64,000 nucleotides of DNA from Tetradesmus obliquus. Taxonomy: Eukaryota > Chlorophyta > Chlorophyceae > Sphaeropleales > Scenedesmaceae. Each line of letters begins with the position of its first letter. The stretch's first letter is position 1. The translations under genes and the position numbers were made by a program. Below the pieces are notes generated by a model. The model was not told the DNA's origin. It saw nothing but the letters and a program-made list of their open reading frames with translations, and made no database searches. Location of the stretch: the NCBI GenBank assembly GCA_030272155.1, contig CP126201.1, positions 4,760,501 to 4,824,500 on the forward strand, written 5' to 3'. Shown here piece by piece: positions 50,914 through 62,181 of the stretch.

Positions 50914-53900
50914 CAGGCGCAGGTTTTAAATCTGAAGTTGATCATGTTCCCACCTGCCAGGCTGGGGCGCAGGGGGTTGTTTGCCGGGTTCCCCTCCAAC
51001 GCACCTGCTGCTGCCCCCGGCCCTGTGGTCACCCTACCTGCCAGGCTGAGGTGCAGCTGCGGTCAGGCTACGCTGGCAAGCGCTGCACTAATTCTGGCAG
51101 CCTGCTGTGGCGTACAGTCTCATGCGTCATGCCCCCTATCTGCCAGGCTGAGGCGCAGTGCTGCCAGCTGCGGCCAGGCCAATCAATCAACTGCTGGTCA
51201 CTGCCCTGCTACCGTATTTACCCCAACATTTGCTCACCTGCCAGGCTGAGGCGCAGTGCTGCCAGCTGCGGCCATGCCAGGCTGGCCAGGCTGATCACTT
51301 TCACATTCAGCGGCACATACAGCCGTGATGAGGCAAGCAGCTCCAGGCAGGTCAGACGGCGCAGCGGCGTCAGCGCCAGCAGGTCAATCGTGCCGCTAGA
51401 GTGTGTGTCCAGCGGCGCCACCAGCTGCAGCATTTGAGAGCGATTGAACACAGCAGGGCAGCAGCAGGCAGTCATGCTGAGGGACGTGGAGCAGCTTGAG
51501 CGTGCCGCTGAAGTGCGTGTCCCGTGGCCCTGCCAGCTGCAGCGTTCAAATTGCAGCGGGTCAGATGCTTTGATGGAGTTGCAATGTGAGAGGTGGCGGA
51601 GCAGCGGCGTCAGCGTCAGCAGGTCGAGCGTGCCGCTGGAGCGCGTGTCCAGCAGCGCCACCAACTGTGTAGCAAGTGTGACGTCAACAGGGCAAGTGCA
51701 GGCAGTTGCAGATCAGCTTGTGCTTGGTAAGCAATGGGCGGAAGAGGCGGCAGCAGCCAGCTACATGGCACGCTTGAACAGCAGCATCAGCAGCAGGGGC
51801 AGCAGCAGCCGCAGCAGCCGCATGCACCAGTCTCTTTACCCCCATCCGCAGCTTCAGCTCCTGCAGCTGTTTCAGCGGGGTCAGCGGCAGCAGCAGCAGC
51901 GGCGGCAGCAGCAGCAGCAGCAGCAGCACAGCAACAGCATGCGCCAGTCCCCATACCCCCACCTGCAGCTTCAGCTCCTGCAGCTGCTTCAGTGTGGCCA
52001 GCATCAGCAGCACATCCCCAGGGCAGGCGGCAGCCAGCGGCCCAATAGCCAGCTTCACCAGGTGCTGGGCCAAGCTCCAGCTGAGCACACTGAGCAGCTC
52101 GCTGGGTGGCAGGCGCGGCTGGCCATCCAGCACAGCCAGGCACAAGCGGGGGGTGGGCTGGCTCAGCTGCAGCTGGCCAAACAGCAGCGCCTGCGGCATG
52201 CAAGCGAGTGGCACAGTGCAGCGTACACATCAGCGTTGTCGCGGAGATAGAATGTGGGATGAACACAGCACACAAAAAACCAATCGTGCACGTGACACCT
52301 GTGCCACAAAGATGTGCGCTTATGCATTGCTGAGTACACTCAGCAGCTCAAAGGGTGGCAGGCGGGGGTGGCCATCCAAAACAATGAGGCACAGGCGGGG
52401 GCTGGCCTGCTTCAGCAGCTGGCCAAACAGCAGCACCTGCGGCACCAGTGGCAATGCCAAGCAGCGCCTGCAGCTTCCCTCTGCTCAGGCTACAGCAGCC
52501 TCCACAATCACACAACTGCACTTCTTCTGGCATTATTCTTTGTGCAGCTGATGAAGCTTGCATGCATGTTATCCTCACAGCTTGCACCTATTCACACCAC
52601 CGCACACAAACCCCCCACAAGTCCTCCAACCAACATCACTCACATCTTTCAGCCCCAGTGTAAGCTGAGTCAGCACCGGCATGCCCAGCAGCGCCCTGCT
52701 TGTGTTTTTTTTCACTGCACCCCTGCTGCCATGATTTGGCAGACAGCGTCACGCAGCTGACACTGCTTGCCAACCCCCTCACCTCGCACATCTGCACCTG
52801 TCACACACACCGCCACTCAACCGCCTCTTGACACCAGCGCCACTCACCTCTGCAGCATCTTTCAGCCCCAGCGTGAGCTGTGTTAGCTGCGGCATGCCCA
52901 GCAGCATCTGCAGCTCCCCTCTGCTCAGGCCGCAGCCCACAGGGCAGACTGATAGCTGCCGCAAGCCAGTCAGCGCGGTCAGGTGTCGCCTGCCTGCCTG
53001 CGTGGCACGGCTGGGGTGGGGGCGGATGGCCAAACGGGTGAGGGTGGGGCTGAGAAGGGGTAGCTGCTCCAACTGCAGGAGGGAGGAAACAAGGACAGAA
53101 GAAGGGTGGCAGAGCGCATGTCAAGAAGTGTGTTTGCACACGTCTGGGGTGGGTTTGTATGGTGGGCGAGGCTGGTGAGGGTGGCGCTGAGCAGGGGCAG
53201 CTGCTCCAACTGCAGGAGGGAGGAATAAGAGAGGTGGCAGAGCGCATGTCAGGTGTGTGCACATACGGCTGGGGTGCGGGCGGATGGCCAGGCTGGTGAG
53301 GGTGGCGCTGAGCAGCGGCAGCTGCTCCAACTGCAGCAGGGCGGGCAGGAGGGGCAGGCAGACAAGTGGCGTGTGACACACAGTGTGCATTTGCGTCACT
53401 GCTTCATTTTCCGAGGGCATGCTGCACAGGCAGGCAGGCAGGCACACCCCCAGATGTGTTCAGGTGTAACAGTACAAGCGCAAAGGTCTACGATGCACGG
53501 CACCGGTGTCCACATCTGATTTGTCATCTCTAATGCATCACTGCTTGCAGCTGCAGCCCACAGGCAGGCCAAGTCGTTTGCTGCTGCTGCTGCACGCATA
53601 TGATACCACAGCCGCCACGCACCTGTGCATCTCCCAGCCCCGTCTGCTCTGCCGGCAGCAGCGTCAGCTCCGCCAGCTGCTTGAGGCTGCTCCAGTGAGC
53701 CAGCACCAGCCCTGGTGCGATGCTGCCGTGCAGCAGCTGCAGGCTGGTCAGCTGCATCAGCTCAGCGATTGCACACACCAGGTCCTGGCTGATCTGGATG
53801 CTGTCAAAGTCCAGCCTGCAGGGGCAAGTGTGCAGCAAGAAGGAAGAGGAGGGCGGACTGCAGTGGGCATCCGGCGGATTGAGGGCGAGGGAAAGAGATA

Positions 53901-54105
53901 GACCAAGCAAAATGAAGCAGTGATGCTATGCTAATACCTGTAAATACAACAAGCGGCAGACGTGCACAGCAAGTTGTGTGGTGTTTGAGGCAGCACATGC
54001 AGCTGGCAGCGCAGGTGGGGGGTTAGCCAACTGCACTGGCACACTGTGCCTGGATGTCGCTCACTGCAAAGTAGCACCTACAACTCCATCGCTGCCAGGC
54101 CGCTG

Positions 54106-54141
<36 letters not shown>

Positions 54142-54722
54142 GGCGCCTCACCTCAGCTGCAGCCGCCGCAGGTTCTGGAACATGAACAGCATCTTCACAC
54201 TCTCTGCTGCCGCGTGGCTGCTGACACGTGGCGAGACGGCCAGCTCAGCGCCTGCCAGGCCTGGGCAGACGCTGCTGAGGGCCCCGACCTGCATCATAAA
54301 GTCATCCTCATCGGGCTGCATGGTCAGCTGCAGCATGGCTCCCTGCTGCGCTTCCTGCAAGCCAGCCCCGCAGCAACAGTGTGGTGATGAGTTATGGAGC
54401 AGAGGCGTGGAAATTCGAGCAGTTCTAGCAGACTGACACGGCGGCAAGCAGCAGCTGGCACTGCTTATGTTGATTGGTGTGATAGCATGTGGTGTGGTGT
54501 TGTGCGGTGAAGTTGCATGCATGTGTGCCCAGTCATGAACATGGTGATGTTGCAAAGTATGCACGGCCAGGGTGCAAGGAAACGTGGTGGGGTGTGCTTA
54601 CCCTGACAGCCTGCTCACTGAGCGTTTGAGGCAGCTTTGGCAGCCTGTCGAGCAAACCGCCCTGCCCTGATGCTGCTGCATTATCAGTGTTGGCATCACT
54701 GTCAGAGGTGACCTGTCCTGCA

Positions 54723-54754
<32 letters not shown>

Positions 54755-54841
54755 ATCTGATACAGCAGCAGCAGCTGCTGCTGCCGACTCCTGCTGCATT
54801 TCTGGCTGCTGCAGCTTGTTTTCATCCTGCTGCTCATCCAT
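47585..54841 (-). CDS. Leucine-rich-repeat protein
   Basis: Exon 1 is 54841-54602 (80 codons, Gln/Ala-rich start, then GGLLDRLPKLPQTLSEQAVR). Exons 54354-54152, 53815-53623 and 53072-52848 follow in phase. Repeated units include LRRLQLR, MQLTSLQLLHG, LKQLAELTLLP, LTALTGLRQLSV, LGMPQLTQLTLGL, LKQLQELKLQVG and AATGLRTLELAG, a cytosolic type of LRR with 23-30 residue units. Downstream exons reach a stop at 47585-47587 (VAICGDVQLKCV). The region near 50000-48900 contains long polyGln and Ser-rich loops. No signal peptide, kinase or nucleotide-binding motif was seen; similarity to F-box-type LRR proteins is only general. Many internal junction copies make the exact exon set uncertain, and more than one gene is not excluded. 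Confidence 0.65.
47847..47872. repeat. Perfect 26-bp palindrome
   Basis: Positions 47847-47872 are identical to their own reverse complement; the centre is ATGATGATCATCAT. The palindrome lies at the edge of a direct repeat of about 150 bases (CAGCAGTGGCTGCCTAGCTG at about 47718 and 47871) in the 3' part of the LRR gene. Confidence 0.9.
50940..53336 (-). repeat. Multiple junction copies inside the LRR gene
   Basis: Head copies lie upstream of an exon: LEQLPLLSATLTSLA, at 53336-53270 and 53212-53160 before the true 53072; LDTRSSGTLDLLTLTPL, at about 51664-51600 before 51425; and a third pair, 52440-52330 before about 52200. Tail copies lie downstream: the GLKDAAE end at 52848 recurs near 52640 with a GTGAGT donor; the SLSLAG-type end near 51240 recurs near 51135, 51030 and 50955; and the LKQLQELKL end recurs near 51880-51820. 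Confidence 0.8.
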
Positions 54842-55421
54842 CAGCTGTAGGCACGAACGGTGCTGAGATGCTGCTTGTCTGCAAGTGAGACCAACGGAAC
54901 TACTATCGGAACAAGGTGCCCCCCGGTGATCGCGACGCTTTCATGTTGTATTGGCTTCATGTTCCGAAATTTCTCCACTTGCAATGCTGGATGGTAACCG
55001 TGCTGCTTTGCTTTGAAGGTGTCAAAGTTGTTGCTTGCTAGGGCTTCACGCAAGGGCTTCATGTGATGCTGCAAAGTCACTTGTTCAAATCAAATGCGCA
55101 ACAATCGTCAAGAAAAAAGTCCTGTGCATAGCCCTATCGTTGTGATGTTCGTACTCTGACAAGGCATCAGTCACTACTGCTGATGGGGCAGGGACACATA
55201 CTGCTTGACCACCATAGCTGTCACTGCAGCAGACTATCGTGAACGCTGAAAGTTTCCTTAGACTTTGCATCGGTCTGCCTGTACCTGTCACAAAGTAGGA
55301 TAGCTCAGCTCCACTCTGGCGCACCTGCTATGTGCAGGCAGCAACTGTTGTTGCATCAGCCGAACGTGTAGCAGGCTCATCACCGAGTGGCATACAGTTG
55401 GACAGTGTAGTGGTCAGGTGC
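54842..55421. promoter_or_regulatory. Divergent promoter region, LRR gene and carbonic anhydrase
   Basis: The 580 bases between two divergent start codons must hold both promoters. Two minus-strand frames of 79 codons each exist here, but they lie in different frames and have no recognised content. No clear TATA box was identified. Confidence 0.4.
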
Positions 55422-58400
55422 ATGTTGACCTTGGCTGGTGGCTGCAGGCTGCTGACGCATCAGCAGCTGCAGCCTAGACTGGCGCTGCTGCTGTTGGCGC
55501 TGTCCCTGGCAGCAAGCCTGCCAGTGCTACAGGGCTCATCAGAGGTGTTCAAATATGGCGATGATCCAGAGTTTGCAGGAAATGACACCGGCACACACTG
55601 GACCTACGGTAAGCAGCGGCACAGCAGCAACAGGTAGGGAGGCGCAAACCTACTTAAACAGAGACAGGAGTTCATTTTCCTTGCAGGATGCAGCGTACAG
55701 CTTGCAACTTGGTGTCAACTTTGCAACACGCCATTCGTGCGCCCTTGCCTCAACTGTCTTTTCCGTTTTGGTCAGCACGTGTCAGCAGCATAGGTACTGT
55801 GCTGCAGCAGCGTCAGCGTCAGCAGCAGCACTTCCTGCAAGCGCGGTCAACTGCAGCATGTGTCACCAGTCTAACCACCCCACTTTCAGCCGCCACATGC
55901 CATGCTTAGCTCATGCTACTCCTGGAATGCCTTGCAGGACTAGCTGGCGAGGACTGGGCAGGCAGCGAGCCAGATGGCAGCACATGGCTCTGCCAGTCAG
56001 GCCAGCAGCAGTCCCCGGTCAACCTGCCCACGTCACCCGATGCAGCAGCGCCCCTGGACGCCTCTCATAAGGCCAGCTGGCAGCTAGGCAGCTTGACTGC
56101 CAACGGCAGCAACGTGGGCGTTGCAAACAACGGCCACAATGTGCAGGTCTCCTGGCAAGACCCCAGCTTTGAGCCATACCTCAGCCTGGTGGTGCAAGGT
56201 GAGGGCAGGTGCGGGTGCATGAACTGCCCAGCATGCATGCACATGCCAAGTTTTTGTTACAACTGCAGCAAGCGAGGGCAAGGTGAGGGGGCAGATGGTG
56301 CAGGCGGCCTCTGCTGAGCATGCATGTCAATTCGTCTCTTGCATCTGAAGCACATGCGTGCACATGTGCATGCCCATCTGCAGTCACAAGCAAGCACTGG
56401 TGTTTGACCAGCGGGTATGCTTGCTGCTGCTGTTGGTGCGCCCCTGCAGCCGGCCAGCCCCTGGAGAGCTGCCTCACGCTGAGGCCGGGGCACAAGACAG
56501 CCACAGTCAAGGCGGTGCCGCAGCAGCTGCACTTCCACACACACAGCGAGCACCTGCTGGGAGGTGAGCTGCATGGTGGTGCGAGGTGCTGGGAGGTGGG
56601 AGGTGGGAAGTGGGAGGTGAACAGCAGCAGCAACAAAAGCAGCAGCAGTATCGGTGGCGGCTGCATATGCATGGGAGCATGGCAGCACAGCAGCACCTGC
56701 TGGGAGGTGAGCACGCCTTGCGACAGTAGCAGCAGCAGCAGTGGCCAGCACGTCAGCGCTGTATGGGGGCAGGGAAGCAGCAGATGGTCATTGCTCCGGT
56801 CTCAATGGCTGCTGCATCTGGTCAAAGCTGGTCTAATCGGCCGCCGCAGCAGTAGCCAGGATATCGGCGCTTCATGCAGCGGACGATGCCTGGATCGGTC
56901 GCAGCAGCTGCCGCCTGGTTCTTGCATGGCCTGGCAGTGGCCAGCGCTACCTGCTGCTGGCTGCTGTGTCATCAACATCAGCCACATTTGCAGGAGCAGC
57001 GTGAGCTGCATGCTAACAGGGGCAGTCATTGTCATCATGTTCAGGCTGCTGCCTGCGCTACTCTGCGCTGTCCTGCAGGCCGCGTGGTTTGGTGTCTGTT
57101 GTGGAGCAGAGCCAGCTGCCTGGTAACGTGTACCTTCACACATTTATTTACCATTGACCTGCCCTGCCCTGCTGCCCTGCAGGCCGCATCTTCCCTCTTG
57201 AGGCGCACCTGGTGTCGCTTGTGGAGCAGAGCCAGCTGCCTAGCTGTCCCCCGGGCGGCTGCGTGGTGGTGACCGCGGTGCTGTTTGAGCTAGGGGACAA
57301 CCTCACGCAAGACAATGCCTGGCTGGCGCCTCTGTTTGAGGCCATGCCCTACAGCGAAGGGGTGAGCCACGGGCTAATGCTGTTGTTTAGTATGTATGTC
57401 TGACAACAGCTGTGTGTGGCTGTGCATGTGTGCATCGGGCCAGTACATGGGCAGGAGCATCTGGGCGGGGGTCTCCAACATTGCTTGAAGGTGCGTGATT
57501 GTGCGTTTACTATAAATTCGTCCTTTTATATGCTGTATCAGCAAGGTGCCCTGCTGACCCATGGTGTTCCCCTGCCTGCCTGGCTGTTGCTGCCTGCCTG
57601 CCTCTGCCTGCCTGCCTGCCTGTCTGCCTGACTGCCTCTGCCTGCCTGCCTGCCTGCCTGCCTATCTGCCTGACTGCCTGCCTGGCTGCCTCTGCCTGCA
57701 GGAGTCCTCCCACCTGCCGGCAGGCACACGCTTTGACCTGCAGCAGCTGCTGCCACCCAACAGCAGCTACATTGCGTACGGCGGCAGCCTGACCACGCCG
57801 CCCTGCAGCGAGGGCGTGACCTGGCTGGTGATGCTGGAGCCGCAGCCGCTGTCACTTAAGCAGGTGGGCAGGCCTGCTGCTGCAGCGATACATATGTCGA
57901 GCTAGTAGGCATAATGCAATCAGTGCCAGGCTGGTGCTGCTGGACACGCAGCCGCTGTCACTCAAGCAGGTGGGCAAGGCCGCTGCTGCAGTTGTGCAGA
58001 TCTCAAATCCAAGGAAATTGCTGTCGTGCTGGGCAGTAGCAACAGACCGGCAGGCAAGCCAACTGCTGGCACCTACGTGGGCAGTACTAGCATCCCTGGC
58101 ATTGCGCAGCAACGTGCACTGCTGCTGACAGCCAGTCATGTTCGCAGCAGGGTGTCTCACACCAACTGGCACTTCTTTTGCTGTGTGCTTGTTCCTGCAG
58201 AGGCGCGACTTCATGAAGGCAGTCGGCGACTACAACTGCACTCTGAATGGCAGCACAAGCGATGCAGGCAGCATCAACGGCACTGCCCCTGCCCCGCGCG
58301 TTGGTTTGGCTGAGGCGCCGAGCAACTCCAGCAGCAGCAGTGGGAGCAGCAGCCAAGGCGCACCTGCTGCCAACATCACAGGCGGCAACAACATCAGCAG

Positions 58401-58944
58401 CAACAGTAGCGCTGTAGCCTCCTCACCGCCCAACCGTCTGCTGCTGAGCACCAACCGTGACACTGCCATCAGCAGCAGCAGCAGTGTGCATGTGCCATCC
58501 ACCGGCCTGTCTAGGCTGCTGCTGGAGGCTGCCGGCAGCGGGCAGCACTACAGCTGCAGCAAGCTGGGCGCAGGCTCCAACTACCGCCTGCCTCAACCAC
58601 TGAATGGTCGCACTCTACGCATCTGGAGGGACGTATCAAGCTCGAAAAAAAGCTACTTAAATGATGCTGCGAGTGCAGCCAGTGCGGGGGCTGTGGCAGG
58701 CATTGTGATAGGTGTTACTTTGGGTGCAGGGCTCACTGCAGGGTTTGGCTACTGGGGCTGGAAGCTGTATAACAAGCGGCGGCTGAAGCGGTTTTATAAC
58801 ATGGATAATGACATGATGATGGTGACGCAGGAGGTTGAGCGGCAGTGGCTCAACACGGGGCCAGGTGGCAGCAGCGCACCAGTGGCAGGGGCGGGGGCAG
58901 CGGGGCTGGCACGCAGCCGGCACAGCATCAACAACATACCATGA
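55422..58944 (+). CDS. Alpha carbonic anhydrase with C-terminal membrane anchor
   Basis: Six exons close to 548 aa: 55422-55608, 55938-56198, 56450-56563, 57183-57361, 57702-57863, 58201-58944. The enzyme interconverts CO2 and bicarbonate and in algae often serves carbon concentration outside the cell or in the lumen. A signal peptide follows the ATG (LALLLLALSLAASLPVLQG). Family motifs are QQQSPVNL, LHFHTHSEHLLGG with two zinc His, LEAHLVSL with the third, and GSLTTPPCSEGVTWLV with the catalytic Thr. After the domain come about 120 residues of Ser/Asn-rich stalk with many N-x-S/T sites, then a transmembrane helix (AGAVAGIVIGVTLGAGLTAG) and a short basic-acidic tail. This points to a cell-surface ectoenzyme. 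Confidence 0.95.
56691..57971 (+). repeat. Three junction copies in the carbonic anhydrase gene
   Basis: A tail copy of exon 3 (CAGCACCTGCTGGGAG, then GTGAGC) ends at about 56705. A head copy of exon 4 (CCTGCAG|GCCGCGT, then VEQSQLP) lies at about 57072-57124, before the true exon at 57183. A tail copy of exon 5 (ACGCAGCCGCTGTCACT-AAGCAG, then GTGGGC) ends at about 57970. Confidence 0.88.
57568..57692 (+). repeat. (CTGC)n/(TGCC)n tetranucleotide tract
   Basis: Imperfect repeats of CTGCCTGC fill the end of intron 4 of the carbonic anhydrase gene right up to the acceptor at 57701, acting as a pyrimidine-rich tract. Confidence 0.9.
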
Positions 58945-59342
58945 TGCATGTATGTGGTTTTGATCAATGACATTGGTCGTAATGCCGGTATTGTTGGCTG
59001 TTGGGTCTCTCTACCGCAAGCAGGCCGTTGCGTGGCAGAACAGGCTTGACTCAAGGCCTTGGCCTGCTGTGTTTAGGCTAACGGCTCGCCTTGATATCAG
59101 ATATCAGCTTCTAAAAAGGGTTGACGCTCTTGCCTCGGTAACAGTATCACCCTACCTTGCAGTCAACACCTGCGGGCAGTGCGTACTACGCTGCTGCTTA
59201 TGGTCAAGTGGCAAGGGTTTATGTTATGATGAGGTTTTGGGGCACGTGTTGGCCTGCACCTCCTAGAAGGGTACATGCACATGCACGCACTGGTAGCACA
59301 CAAACAAAATGGCATAAAATTAGGTCCTGGTGTCGATGCAGC

Positions 59343-59673
59343 ATGCTTCCGGGACTCAGTGTCAGTGCCTGTGCAGCAGCTGCTGCTGTGCTGTACTATC
59401 TCTGGACTTCGCAGCAGCCCTTGCTCGGACAAGCTTCCGCGCCGCTGAAGCACGTGATATTATCTACGGATCTTAGTGCTGGCGAAACTGGTCCTCATGG
59501 TGGCTGCGCGCATTGCAACCCGCAGCTGCTGTTCGAAAGCTTGGAACCCGGCAATACCACGCAGCAGGGCAACTATTTCATCAACTATCGTCCTCAGGTA
59601 CAAGATATGACCGAAGTAACACAGCTGCTTAGTCCTAGGTTACCGTCGTCCGACGGACAGCTTCTGCTGCTGG

Positions 59674-59708
<35 letters not shown>

Positions 59709-61845
59709 AAGCTGCTGCTGCTCAAGCTGCTGCTGCTCCTTCAGGCCCCAGACTTGCCTTGCTTCAAGTGCCAGCCATTCAATGGCTCTTGGATCAAATT
59801 TGGCGTGTATCAGGTTCGTCTGGAGTCCTGATCGTGCTTCATGAGCTGTGCCTGCTGACCCTGCAGGACACGGATGATGCACTGGCTACTATCATGGCCC
59901 TCAACCACCCCAGCCTGGATGTGCTGAGCATCATACCTATATTCGGCAGCAGCAGCAGCAACACTGCCAATAGGATGTTGAGGCATTTCACACAGCAACT
60001 GGGCGACTCCTCCGTCGCAAGCTTACACACCCACGCCGCTGCACCCAAGACGCCACCACATGCACCCATAGAAAGCAGCACGCCAACATCCAAATCAGCT
60101 CCTTCTCTGGCCCTCACCCCCACTGCAGACCTGGCTAGTGAGATGCTGGTCACGCAGTGGCTGGTTGGCCAGCTGAAGCAGCGGCCAGACATCCCTGTGG
60201 TGCCCGGGGCGATCAGCCCGCCAGTTCCCCTGCTGATCCAGCCGGCGGCACTGTACTGGGACAACAGCACAGATGGTGGGCTGGCTGGAAACTTGTGTGT
60301 GGTAGTGGCGGAAGGCTGGCTGGGCATGTGACAACTGACAGCGGCAGCTGCAAAGTCGTGGTACAGTGCAGTCAGCACACTGCCTGCCCTGTGCTAGCAC
60401 ACACCTGTGTAGCAAACACTTGTGCAGAAGCGGCAGCAGCGTTAGAATAGCGTTAGAATAGCGCGAGCTGTGGCGGTTGTGAACGCTGCCCCAGCGCGCT
60501 TCACAGTCAACACCAGCAATGCTGCTGCACTTGTGTACAGCTGTTGTGCCTGGCTGCTGCTTATCACGCTTCTGCTGCTGCTAGCAGGCCAGCCACTTAA
60601 AGGTAACAGAACACAGCAGCAGCGCCAGCAGCAGCAGCAGCCACCACATCAGCAGCTAGACCTGCTGCAGCTCTTCAAAGCAGGCTGCCTCAACCTCGGT
60701 GTGCGCCAGATGAAGGCAGACCTGCAAGCAGCAGCAGCGCAGCACAGGAAGGTGCACATTGCTGTGCTTGGCCCCACCACTGACGTAGCATGTCTGCTGG
60801 CGCGCTGGCCTGACCTGGCCAAGCAGGCAGTGGAGGCAGTTGTGTTCCTCAGCTCACAGCCAGCAGGTGCGGCTCCCGCTGTGTCTGCTGCAAATAACGA
60901 TGAGGAATGCTCTCCCGGCATGAATGGCATCAGCTCTACCACAGTGCTGCCAGCTTTGAAGCTGCACTGGCATGCAGCTTGTGTTTTGCGCTGCACTGGC
61001 ACAACGGTGCTATCAGCTGCACTATGCCTGGTGCTCCACGACAGTAACTGCTTCAGCTGTACCACAGTTGACGCAGTGCAGGAGTTGCTTTAAGCAGAGC
61101 TGACATGCAGCCTGCGCAAAAGGCTGCTTTGAAGGTGCGCCACTGTGCATTTACCGTGGAAATTTGTCATCGTACAAACGTAGCTGCACTATGCCTTGTG
61201 CTCCATGGCAGTAACTGCAAACGCATTGCTGCTTATGCTGAAGCTCTGCCGCTGTGTCTTGAAGCGCTGTAGACGCACCCATGACATTGAATGGCGGGCC
61301 CTCGCCACCCGACTTTAATGTGTTCATGGAACCCCTGGCAGCAGCAGTGCTGCTGCACGCTGCTGCTGCTGCCGGTGTGCAGCTGGTGCTGCTGCACTGG
61401 AGCCTGACCAGCCTGGGCACGACAGCAGGGCAGAACATTGTGGTGGACAGCAGCATGATACGGTGCGGTCAGGGAAAGCAGGCATATGGTATGCTTGGTG
61501 TATAGCTTGCAGGCAGCGTTGGCTGTAGTATGCGTGGAAAGGTACGTTGATTTCTACATGTTACTACTGCTCCTTGGTGCCATTACGTCGCATCTTCAGC
61601 TGTATATATGTTCTCATCACATCTGTGCAGGCCGCCGCCAGGGCTGGACCCCCCTTGTCCCCGCCAGCCCCTGAACAGCACTGCTCGTTGGTGCCATCAC
61701 ATCACATCTGTGCAGGCCGCAACCAGGGCTGGATCCTCCCATCCCTGCCAGCACGCATTGGCTGCGGCAGGTGCAGGCGGTGCGGCTGGCTGCTGGCTTT
61801 GAAGGCCCAAATGCAGGTAAGGCCGTGCAGATGGCAGTGCTGTAG
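59343..61845 (+). CDS. Nucleoside-hydrolase-like protein (inosine/uridine-preferring family)
   Basis: Nucleoside hydrolases cleave ribonucleosides to base and ribose. The ATG at 59343 begins a hydrophobic signal or anchor (SVSACAAAAAVLYYLW). Exons 59343-59597 and 59745-59813 lead in phase to one starting at 59867 with DTDDALATIMALNHPSLDVL, the Asp cluster that binds calcium and ribose. Later segments show HIAVLGPTTDVACLLARWPD, the family helix after the core strand, and DFNVFMEPLAAAVLL, matching the conserved Asn and acidic residue. The last exon, after an acceptor near 61715, encodes PGLDPPIPAS, then HWLRQVQAVRLAAGFEGPN, and stops at 61843-61845. The first part of the family motif DxDPGxDD is divergent, so substrate use is uncertain. 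Middle junctions between 60280 and 61280 are not resolved. Confidence 0.75.
61628..61690 (+). repeat. Copy of the last-exon head of the nucleoside hydrolase gene
   Basis: CACATCTGTGCAG|GCCGC followed by CAGGGCTGGA-CC occurs at about 61618 and again at about 61706. The second leads into the terminal exon, so the first is an upstream junction copy about 88 bases away. Confidence 0.8.
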
Positions 61846-61875
61846 CAAGCAACACGGTGCTGTAGCATTCTGTGC

Positions 61876-61880
61876 TGTAA
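61876..61880 (+). promoter_or_regulatory. Poly(A) signal TGTAA of the nucleoside hydrolase gene
   Basis: TGTAA lies 31 bases after the stop. A short run of GTGCTGTAGCA-like repeats surrounds it. Confidence 0.45.
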
Positions 61881-62156
61881 TAACCGTGCTGTAGCAACTC
61901 TGTGATGAAGCAACCAGCGCATGAAGTTGGCTTGGAAATGCCAGATGCCGGTGATCGCATGGTCACCACATCGCAAGCAATGCTGCTGCTGCCTGCAGTG
62001 TGATGCATTGTGTGCTGCCAGTTGCGCACGGCTGGTAAGCACGTTTTGTGCTGCAGGGATCATGAGGACTGACAGGTGTTAGTTTGACTAGGCTGTTGTC
62101 ATCAGGGTTCAAGTGCATGGTAGTGTGATTTCGCTCTGTTAAAGCAGATACAGCTT

Positions 62157-62181
62157 GGCTTGGCTTGGCTTGGCTTGGCTT
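62157..62181 (+). repeat. (TTGGC)n tract
   Basis: Five tandem TTGGC units directly precede the tyrosine recombinase frame. Confidence 0.9.

Noticed and set aside
54842-55324. Two 79-codon minus-strand frames upstream of the LRR gene
   Set aside because: They are in different frames, lack recognisable content and occupy the divergent promoter.
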